Assembly (NCBI GenBank): GCA_905214995.1
Contig: CAJMOT010000097.1
Span: 1-8,702, forward strand
Origin: an uncultured bacterium
Lineage (GTDB): Bacteria > Verrucomicrobiota > Verrucomicrobiia > Opitutales > Intestinicryptomonadaceae
Direction of reading: 5' to 3'
DNA: 8,702 bases
The notes under the pieces were generated by a model, which saw only the letters and a list, made by a program, of their open reading frames with translations, had not been told where the DNA came from and did not search any database. Positions 1-5,205 of this stretch are shown one piece after another (position 1 is the stretch's first letter; each line of letters starts with the position of its first letter). The translations under genes and the position numbers were made by a program.

Positions 1-1
1 C

Positions 2-1237
2 GCCGCCGGCGGATGTTGCGGAACGGGCGGGGTAAATTCCGCTTCCGTCCTAAAATACGACTCATTCAATCCCGGGCAGGTGTGGCTCGACGACAACGGC
101 AGGCACATAAACGCCCACGGCGCGGGCGCGATTTTCGACAACGGCAGGTACTACATTTTCGGAGAGCACAAGCTCGGCGGGACGCTCGGGAACAAGTCTG
201 TGGTGGGCGTCCACTGCTATTCGTCCGACGATCTCTACAACTGGAAGGACGAGGGAATCGCCCTCGAAATGAGCGGAGACCCCGATTCGGAAATCGTGCG
301 CGGCACAATATTGGAGAGGCCGAAAGTCATCTACAATCCGCGGACGAAGAAGTACGTGATGTGGATGCACCTCGAATTTCGCAAGGGGCCGACCGCGAAA
401 TCCGCCGATTTGAAGGACATCTACGCCGAAAAGCCCGACTACTCCACCGCCCGCGCGGGGGTCGCGGTTGCGGACAAAATCGCCGGCCCGTATAAATATG
501 TCGGGAGGTTCCGTCCCAACGCCGGCAAGTATCCGATAAACGGGGCGGACGGGCTCAGGGCGTACCGCGCGGAGCTCGAAAAAGACCCGAATTGGAAGTC
601 GAAAAAGTTCAAGGGCGAAGAGCGCGAAAAGGCGCTCGCGCGCGGGTTCGCCTTTTTGCGCGACTTCGACGGTGGGCAAATGTCGCGCGACATGACGCTG
701 TTTGCCGACGACGACGGCAGGGCGTATCTCGGCTGCGCGAGCGAGGACAATTCCACGTTCCACATACACGAGCTCAATCCCGAATACACGGGGTTCACGG
801 GCAGGTTTGCGCGCGCGTTCCCCGGCGGGTACCACGAGGCTCCCGCGTTTTTCAAGAGGGGCGGCAAGTACTACATGTTTTCGTCGCACTGCACGGGCTG
901 GGCGCCTAACCCCGGCAGGGTTTCAGTCTCCGACAAAATGCTCGGCGAGTGGAGGGAGCTCGGCAACCCGTGCCGCGGCGATGGCCGGAAAAAGTCGAAA
1001 ACCGTCCCCGTCGAGGCGAAGGCCGACACGACTTTCCGCTCGCAGAGCAGCGCGGTTATTCCGGTTCGGGGCAAAAAGGACGCCTTCATATATTTCGGAG
1101 ACCGCTGGATACCCGAGGACGCCATAGACGGCAGGTACATTGTCCTCCCCGTCGAGTGGGAGGGCTCGGGGGAGGGCGCAATGCCCGTGATAAGGTGGCG
1201 CGACAAGTGGAAAATTGAGGACGTCTTCAAGGATTAG
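2..1237 (+). CDS. GH43-family glycoside hydrolase, exo-beta-1,3-galactanase-like (5' end outside window)
   Basis: The reading frame is open from base 2. The GTG at 80 lies inside a conserved family motif (NPGQVWLDDNG), so the true start is left of the window; at least 411 residues are visible. Five-bladed beta-propeller signatures appear in order: INAHGAG (codons 107-127), YYIFGEHK, YVMWMHLE (Glu at 374-376), SRDMTLFADDDG, then YHEAPAF (Glu at 836-838) with SSHCTGW, and FRSQSS (Gln at 1043-1045). In GH43 the HEAP-type glutamate is the general acid. The HGAG start and SQS motif resemble the galactanase-like branch (GH43_24 type), in which the usual Asp base is absent and a Gln has been proposed to take its role. 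Likely substrate is a galactan or arabinogalactan side chain, but another exo-acting arabino/galactosidase activity is possible. The visible N-terminus (AAGGCCGTGG) looks like the end of a signal or lipoprotein leader, so export is likely. Stop is TAG, followed by a terminator. Family call is firm; substrate is inferred. Confidence 0.88.
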   Translation, partial: AAGGCCGTGGVNSASVLKYDSFNPGQVWLDDNGRHINAHGAGAIFDNGRYYIFGEHKLGGTLGNKSVVGVHCYSSDDLYNWKDEGIALEMSGDPDSEIVRGTILERPKVIYNPRTKKYVMWMHLEFRKGPTAKSADLKDIYAEKPDYSTARAGVAVADKIAGPYKYVGRFRPNAGKYPINGADGLRAYRAELEKDPNWKSKKFKGEEREKALARGFAFLRDFDGGQMSRDMTLFADDDGRAYLGCASEDNSTFHIHELNPEYTGFTGRFARAFPGGYHEAPAFFKRGGKYYMFSSHCTGWAPNPGRVSVSDKMLGEWRELGNPCRGDGRKKSKTVPVEAKADTTFRSQSSAVIPVRGKKDAFIYFGDRWIPEDAIDGRYIVLPVEWEGSGEGAMPVIRWRDKWKIEDVFKD

Positions 1238-1291
1238 AATTCGGGCGGCGGCGTTTGGGCGCGGCGGAATATTCCCGAATTTTCGGAGCGC

Positions 1292-1321
1292 GGGGGGAGT
1301 TCGGAATTCCCCTCCTTTTTT
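1292..1321 (+). terminator. Intrinsic terminator after the GH43 gene
   Basis: Ten-pair stem (1292-1301 with 1305-1314, including G-U wobbles), loop CGG, and a run of six T at 1316-1321. The core is GGGGAGTT/CGG/AATTCCCC. It lies 55 bases after the GH43 stop and separates that transcript from the next hydrolase. The rest of the 153-base gap (1238-1390) holds a perfect palindrome GGAATATTCC (1266-1275) and no convincing promoter. Confidence 0.75.
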
Positions 1322-1390
1322 GTGCGGGGCGCGGCGGATCTTGCGCGCCGCTCGGCGGAAGGCGCGAAAGCATAAAGGCTTGCAAACAAA

Positions 1391-3091
1391 ATGCGGCTCC
1401 GCTACCTTTTGCGCATGAAAAAGGTTTTGCTTCCGATTTTTTGCGCCGCCTTCGCGATTTTCGCGCGCGGGGAAAATATTCCCGACAGCGTTTTGCCCGA
1501 GAGCGAATATCCCTATTGGGGCGAGTACAAAAAGACGAAATTTGAGGACGTAAAGCCCGCCGAGTGGATCGCGGAAGATTCCGTGAGGGACGGTTGGGAC
1601 TGGTCGCTTCCGCCGCGCGTGAAGCCCGACCCTAATTCCTACGTCACCCTCTACCGCACCGGAATGAACGGCATGGGGAAAATCGCCAAGATAAAACCCG
1701 TGAACTTCCCGTCGATTCCGGCAGTTGGCTTTTGGCTGAATTGGAAGGATATCGAAAAAACCGAGGGCGTCTACGACTTCCAGCCCCTCAAAGACATGAT
1801 AAAGGCCGCCGCCGAAAAGGGATACGGCAGCGTCATAAGAATCCACACCGCGGCGACGCGCTTCGCCCCCGAATGGCTGTTCAAGTACAATGTTCCGGTG
1901 GACGAAAATCCCGAGGGAAAGGGCGACAGGATGAAGCCGATAGACCCCGCGCACCCCGAATTCCACAAACGGTATTTGAAGCTCGTCGAGGCTTTCGGGA
2001 AGTCCGGGATTCCGCAAATGGACGAGGTGAAGGGAATGTTTGTGGGGTATTCGTCGTACTCCAACGGCGACGAGGGAATGGGGCCGGTTCCCGAGCACGA
2101 AAATCCCGACGGGTTTCCGCACGTCAGGGAGCGCATAGACGCGTGGGCGGAGGCCGCAAAGGGCGTGGAGCGCAAAGTTTTCATGGGCGGGTGGAGCGAC
2201 TACGGAATTTCAAAGGGCTTCGGAATCCGCCGCGGGTTCGTGGAGATGTACCTCTACCACGTTCCGGACGAGAAGATCGGACAGAAGATCGACAAAGACG
2301 GCTATCTGTACGTTGACGAGGAAAATCCCGTCGTGAAGAGCGGCGTGCGCAACGGCGAGGAAAACGAGGAGTACGAGGAGCATTGGGCGAGCGAAAGGGG
2401 ACGGTACCGCTTCGGCAAGTCCACGGCGTCCTTCCCGTACCGCTACTTTTCGTCGAACCTGCGGCTGCTTCAAATGCGCACCAACGACGTCATCTGGAAC
2501 GAGTTTACCATAAATCCCGAAATGTTCGTGTGGGTCGGGCTTGAGCTCGGCAAGACCGCAAAAACCGCGCCCGACGCGTGGTGCTTTCTGCGCGAGAGCT
2601 ATCTTTGGAAGTCCAATATGCGGCGCGACGGAAAGGGGGCGGAGGATCCCAATACGGGGCTTAAAAACTTCGAGCGGTGGGTATACCAGCGCGACAGCCC
2701 TGGCTACGAGACGGAGCCCGCGGTCAAAATAGGCCACGCGATAAAGATGTGGATGGTGCGCGACGACAAGCGGTACGACTATGTAGCGCGAACCGGCGCG
2801 AAAATCGGCTTTGACGTCGACGGCAAATTTTTGCGCGGGAGAAGCAGGAAAATAGCCGTGAAGATTTCGTATTTCGATTTCGGAAAGGGGAAATTCGCGC
2901 TCGAATACAATTCGGGCGGCGAAGTCGGGCGCAGGGTCGTGGAGTGCGCGGACAGCGGCAAAGTGCGCACGGCGACGTTTTTCATCACGGCCGACTTCCT
3001 GAAAAACACTAAGCTAAAACACGATCTCGAAATAACGGGGATCGACGGGTACAAGCCGACAATCTCCATGCTGCGCGTAGTGAAGCCGTAG
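1391..3091 (+). CDS. Secreted TIM-barrel (clan GH-A-like) glycoside hydrolase with C-terminal beta-sandwich, family unassigned
   Basis: The protein is 566 residues from ATG 1391, or 558 from ATG 1415. The second start gives a cleaner signal peptide (MKKVLLPIFCAAFAIFARG), so 1415 is equally plausible. Only a weak AAAGG at 1374-1378 precedes the first start. Residues 113-130 (GFWLNWKDIEKTEGVYDF) are the strand-2 signature of clan A barrels such as GH42 and GH5. GYGSVIRIHTA (about 145-155) fits a following strand. SNGDEGMGP (Glu228, codon 2072-2074) sits where the barrel acid/base is expected. VIWNEFTINPE (Glu371, codon 2501-2503) is a candidate nucleophile region. RRGFVEMYLYH and APDAWCFLRESY are further conserved-looking blocks. 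From about residue 465 the sequence turns beta-rich (KIAVKISYFDFGKGKFALEY), as in carbohydrate-binding or accessory beta-sandwich domains. The neighbouring GH43 gene supports a role in polysaccharide breakdown. Catalytic residues and substrate are inferred. Confidence 0.75.
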   Translation: MRLRYLLRMKKVLLPIFCAAFAIFARGENIPDSVLPESEYPYWGEYKKTKFEDVKPAEWIAEDSVRDGWDWSLPPRVKPDPNSYVTLYRTGMNGMGKIAKIKPVNFPSIPAVGFWLNWKDIEKTEGVYDFQPLKDMIKAAAEKGYGSVIRIHTAATRFAPEWLFKYNVPVDENPEGKGDRMKPIDPAHPEFHKRYLKLVEAFGKSGIPQMDEVKGMFVGYSSYSNGDEGMGPVPEHENPDGFPHVRERIDAWAEAAKGVERKVFMGGWSDYGISKGFGIRRGFVEMYLYHVPDEKIGQKIDKDGYLYVDEENPVVKSGVRNGEENEEYEEHWASERGRYRFGKSTASFPYRYFSSNLRLLQMRTNDVIWNEFTINPEMFVWVGLELGKTAKTAPDAWCFLRESYLWKSNMRRDGKGAEDPNTGLKNFERWVYQRDSPGYETEPAVKIGHAIKMWMVRDDKRYDYVARTGAKIGFDVDGKFLRGRSRKIAVKISYFDFGKGKFALEYNSGGEVGRRVVECADSGKVRTATFFITADFLKNTKLKHDLEITGIDGYKPTISMLRVVKP

Positions 3092-3383
3092 ATTCAGCGC
3101 GCTATCCTGCCGAACATGTCGCCTCGGATCGGGCCGATGTTGAGCCTCCACTGCGGGAAGCTTTCGCATTCGGGCCACGAGTAGGCTATCGGGGGCGATT
3201 TTTTCAAATCCGCTCTCGGGAAGCTTTCCGCCCTTTTCGAGCGCCTCCCCTATCGTCTCGCCGTTCGGCGCGGTATCGGGTTTCCACGTCGGATTTAGAG
3301 GTCTCATTCCGATGTCGAAAGCGGCCATACGACGCCGGCGTGCATGGGCCCGTAGTACTGCATTCCGTTCGAGAGCGGATAAT

Positions 3384-3396
3384 GGGAATACCCTTC
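3384..3396 (+). repeat. 13-base inverted repeat, left arm
   Basis: GGGAATACCCTTC here is exactly the reverse complement of 3504-3516. The arms are 107 bases apart within the decayed - strand gene. This arm lies in the protein-like part (EGYSHYP on the - strand); its partner lies in the hairpin-rich insert-like part. Confidence 0.45.
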
Positions 3397-3481
3397 GGCG
3401 TACGCGCCCCAAATTTTTGCGATTCTTTCGGCGTCGGAGCCCCACTTCGGGCTCGCGCCTTGCGAGGTCCCCCGTGAATTT

Positions 3482-3494
3482 CCATTGTTCGCGC
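3482..3494 (-). repeat. Copy of GCGCGRRCAATGG motif inside the decayed gene
   Basis: The - strand reads GCGCGAACAATGG, matching two intergenic copies upstream of ffh (5099-5111 and 5161-5174). It is preceded on the - strand by a hairpin-rich stretch: CCCGCGG/GCTAA/CCGCGGG, CCCGCCG/CGGCCTC/CGGCGGG and GGGGAA/TACCC/TTCCCC. This segment lies between the signal peptide and the recognisable protein remnant, as if a repeat had replaced or entered coding sequence. Confidence 0.4.
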
Positions 3495-3503
3495 GGCGGA
3501 GGG

Positions 3504-3516
3504 GAAGGGTATTCCC
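3504..3516 (-). repeat. 13-base inverted repeat, right arm
   Basis: The + strand GAAGGGTATTCCC pairs exactly with 3384-3396. It also forms part of a local hairpin (GGGGAA/GGGTA/TTCCCC on the + strand). Confidence 0.45.
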
Positions 3517-3666
3517 CGCCGGAGGCCGCGGCGGGCTCCCCGCGGTTAGCCCGCGGGCGGCCAATATCGCGATGGCCGCAAAAATGTGTCCTGTCATATG
3601 CATATTTTTAAAGCGTTGTTGCCGGATATATTCCAGAGCATACGCGCGCGCGGATTTTGCGGCAAG

Positions 3667-3700
3667 CCCTTAATCAGCCTTTCCGCGGCGGCGGCGCGCC
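3667..3700 (-). repeat. GGCGCGCC ... GATTAAGGG motif, upstream flank of serS
   Basis: Read on the - strand, GGCGCGCC (3700-3693) is followed by GATTAAGGG (3675-3667) and then TTGCCGC. The same two blocks in the same order occur on the + strand just after serS (5014-5040), so serS is bracketed by an inverted pair. The blocks are 17 bases apart here and 4 apart in the other copy, so the match is imperfect. The surrounding 146 bases (3604-3749) hold the serS leader; no clear promoter boxes are visible. Confidence 0.35.
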
Positions 3701-3749
3701 AACTATTTTGTTGAAATGCCGCCTCCGAAAGCCAATTATCTCCCAAATT

Positions 3750-5012
3750 ATGATAGACGTAAAATTCCTCAGGGAAAATCCGGAACTGGTGAAGGCCAAA
3801 GTCGCGCTCAAGCACTTTGACTGCGACATCGACGCGATACTCGCGTTCGACGCCAAAAGGCGCGCGGCCGTCGCGGAATTTGAGGACGCGCGCGCCGCCC
3901 AAAACGCCGCGAGCAGGGCGATGTCCGAACTCCCGAAGGGCTCCGAGGAGTTCAAGGCAAAGCTCGCGGAGATGAAGGAGGTGTCGAGGCGCGTCAAGGA
4001 GCTTGAGGCCGCCGCGGGCGAAATAGAAAAGGAGTGGAAGCGCATGCTGCTCGCCATTCCCAATTTGCCCGACGACAGCGTTCCCGTCGGAAAGAGCGCC
4101 GAGGACAATGTCGTCGTCAAGGAGTGGGGCGACATTTCCAAAATCAAAAACGCCGTGCCGCACTGGGATTTGCCGCAGTTTGAAAAGCTGCTCGACTTCC
4201 GCAGGGGCGTAAAGGTGACGGGGGCGGGGTTCCCGTTCTACGTCGGCGACATGGCGCGGCTCGTGCGGGCGCTGCTTTCGTTCTTTCTCGACGAGGCGCG
4301 CAAAAACGGGTACCGCGAGCTCATGTGCCCGATAATGGTGAACGCCGCGAGCGCCACCGCGACGGGGCAGCTCCCCGACAAGGAGGGGCAGATGTACCAT
4401 GACGCGGCGGACGACTACTATATGATTCCCACGGCGGAAGTGCCCGTGACGAATTTCTACCGCGACGAAGTTTTCGAGGAGTCGCAGCTGCCGGTTTGCG
4501 CGTGCGCGTACACCCCGTGTTTCCGCCGCGAGGCGGGAAGCTGGGGCAAGGACGTGCGCGGGCTCAACCGCCTGCACCAGTTCGACAAAGTGGAGCTCGT
4601 CAAATGGGCGCATCCCGACCGCAGTTTCGAGGAGCTCGAAAAGCTCCGCAACGACGCCGAGGGGATTCTGCAAAAGCTGAATCTGCCCTACCGCGTGCTC
4701 TCGATATGCACGGGCGACATCGGCTTTCCGCACGCCAAGCAGTTCGACCTCGAAGTCTGGGCGGCGGGGCAGAAGAGGTGGCTCGAAGTCTCGAGCTGCT
4801 CCTGCTTCACGGACTTCCAAGCGCGCCGCGCCAACATACGCTTCAAATCGGCCGGCGGAAAGCCCGCGTTCGTGCATACGCTGAACGGTTCGGGGCTCGC
4901 GATTCCGCGCGTGCTGGCGGCTTTGCTCGAAAACAATGTCCGCGGCGACGGGTCGATAGCCGTCCCCGAGGCTCTGGCGCACTGGTACGGCTCCGACACG
5001 CTCGGGGCATAG
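3750..5012 (+). CDS. serS: Seryl-tRNA synthetase
   Basis: Class II aminoacyl-tRNA synthetase that charges tRNA-Ser (and tRNA-Sec) with serine in the cytoplasm. The 420 residues match the usual bacterial length. ATG 3750 gives the standard N-terminus MIDVKFLRENPE; the upstream frame back to 3657 is not family-like. Residues about 25-110 form the charged, alanine-rich antiparallel coiled-coil arm that contacts the tRNA long variable arm. The catalytic core carries ATGQLPDKEGQMYH, TAEVPVTN (from residue 228, serine pocket), motif 2 FRREAGSWGKDVRG (from 258), EVWAAGQKRWLEVSS, and motif 3 HTLNGSGLAIPR (NGSG from 379). The GKDVRGLNRLHQFDKVE version of motif 2 resembles SerRS of Bacteroidota and related phyla. 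No Shine-Dalgarno precedes the start (CTCCCAAATT). Stop is TAG. The gene appears intact; ffh follows in the same direction after 193 bases. Confidence 0.97.
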   Translation: MIDVKFLRENPELVKAKVALKHFDCDIDAILAFDAKRRAAVAEFEDARAAQNAASRAMSELPKGSEEFKAKLAEMKEVSRRVKELEAAAGEIEKEWKRMLLAIPNLPDDSVPVGKSAEDNVVVKEWGDISKIKNAVPHWDLPQFEKLLDFRRGVKVTGAGFPFYVGDMARLVRALLSFFLDEARKNGYRELMCPIMVNAASATATGQLPDKEGQMYHDAADDYYMIPTAEVPVTNFYRDEVFEESQLPVCACAYTPCFRREAGSWGKDVRGLNRLHQFDKVELVKWAHPDRSFEELEKLRNDAEGILQKLNLPYRVLSICTGDIGFPHAKQFDLEVWAAGQKRWLEVSSCSCFTDFQARRANIRFKSAGGKPAFVHTLNGSGLAIPRVLAALLENNVRGDGSIAVPEALAHWYGSDTLGA

Positions 5013-5013
5013 G

Positions 5014-5040
5014 GGCGCGCCCGCCGATTAAGGGGGTTCC
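5014..5040 (+). repeat. GGCGCGCC ... GATTAAGGG motif, downstream flank of serS
   Basis: GGCGCGCC (5014-5021), CGCC, then GATTAAGGG (5026-5034) and TTCCGC. It begins one base after the serS stop and mirrors the - strand motif at 3700-3667. It also contains a small hairpin (AAGGG 5030-5034 with CCCTT 5042-5046). Confidence 0.35.
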
Positions 5041-5074
5041 GCCCTTGCGAAGACTTTGGGGGCGCCGGTTTTTT
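5040..5074 (+). terminator. Possible serS terminator
   Basis: Seven-pair stem CGCCCTT (5040-5046) with GGGGGCG (5058-5064), two pairs being G-U, an 11-base loop, then CCGG and six T (5069-5074). The T run is good but the stem is weak, and it competes with the AAGGG/CCCTT hairpin at 5030-5046. Confidence 0.35.
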
Positions 5075-5092
5075 ATCCGGAGGGATATTCTC

Positions 5093-5112
5093 CCCATTGC
5101 GCGGGCAATGGG
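5093..5112 (+). repeat. Perfect hairpin with GCGCGRRCAATGG motif (copy 1)
   Basis: CCCATTGC (5093-5100), loop GCGG, GCAATGGG (5105-5112): eight perfect pairs around a four-base loop. Its right half is the repeat motif GCGCGGGCAATGG (5099-5111). No T tract follows, so it is not a standard terminator. Confidence 0.6.
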
Positions 5113-5157
5113 AAGCTTTATGGAGAGATAAACAACCAACAACGGGGGGATAGCCTC

Positions 5158-5174
5158 ATTGCGCGAGCAATTGG
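5158..5174 (+). repeat. Second hairpin with GCGCGRRCAATTGG motif (copy 2)
   Basis: ATTGC (5158-5162), loop GCGA, GCAAT (5167-5171), a shorter version of the hairpin 62 bases upstream. GCGCGAGCAATTGG (5161-5174) matches copy 1 apart from one substitution and an extra T. Confidence 0.5.
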
Positions 5175-5178
5175 CGCA

Positions 5179-5198
5179 AAGGGGGCTCAGCCCCCCTT
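5179..5198 (+). promoter_or_regulatory. GC-rich stem directly in front of the ffh start codon
   Basis: AAGGGGG (5179-5185) pairs with CCCCCTT (5192-5198) around CTCAGC. The stem ends seven bases before ATG 5206, in the place a ribosome binding site would occupy. It could be the right end of the repeat block, a terminator stem without a T tract, or a translational control element. Confidence 0.4.
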
Positions 5199-5205
5199 CA
5201 ATAGA

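Larger units (their letters stand above)
3094..3603 (-). pseudogene. Decayed secreted glycosidase-like gene, two frameshifts
   Basis: On the - strand a start at 3603 (or 3597) gives a signal peptide (MTGHIFAAIAILAARGLTAG), then a low-complexity stretch. Protein-like sequence follows: SDAERIAKIWGAYAEG, then NGMQYYGPMHAGVVWPL. The frame then hits a stop at about 3304. The next block, DIGMRPLNPTWKPD then APNGETIGEALEKGGK, is in a second frame. The last, IAYSWPECESFPQWRLN then IGPIRGDMFGRIAR, is in a third frame and ends at TGA (3096-3094). Shifts lie near 3310-3325 and near the C5 run at about 3195-3199. The blocks look like the C-terminal end of a large secreted glycosidase, with most of the gene missing after the signal peptide. 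The stop is two bases from the stop of the convergent upstream hydrolase. I do not recognise the exact family. Sequencing error could explain a shift, but two shifts plus the missing body favour real decay. Confidence 0.65.

Noticed and set aside
923..2122. 399-codon - strand frame across the two glycosidases
   Set aside because: Overlaps two genes with clear family motifs and a terminator; no protein-like features.
3384..3516. Insertion sequence ends
   Set aside because: The 13-base inverted repeat encloses only 107 bases and no transposase, and no target-site duplication is apparent.
3657..3749. N-terminal extension of serS by 31 codons
   Set aside because: SerRS proteins start at MIDVKFLRENPE; the extension has no similarity and lies over a repeat motif.
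3594..4982. Long open frame on the - strand across serS
   Set aside because: Arg/His-rich composition with no family signature; it mirrors serS codon structure in GC-rich DNA.
5056..5205. N-terminal extension of ffh by 50 codons
   Set aside because: Encoded by the hairpin spacer; Ffh proteins start at the MFEGITENLSK segment.
5013..5205. Riboswitch, T-box or SRP RNA between serS and ffh
   Set aside because: I could not find a T-box TGGNACC motif, conserved riboswitch core or the SRP GGAA/AGCA loop arrangement; the stems look repeat-like.
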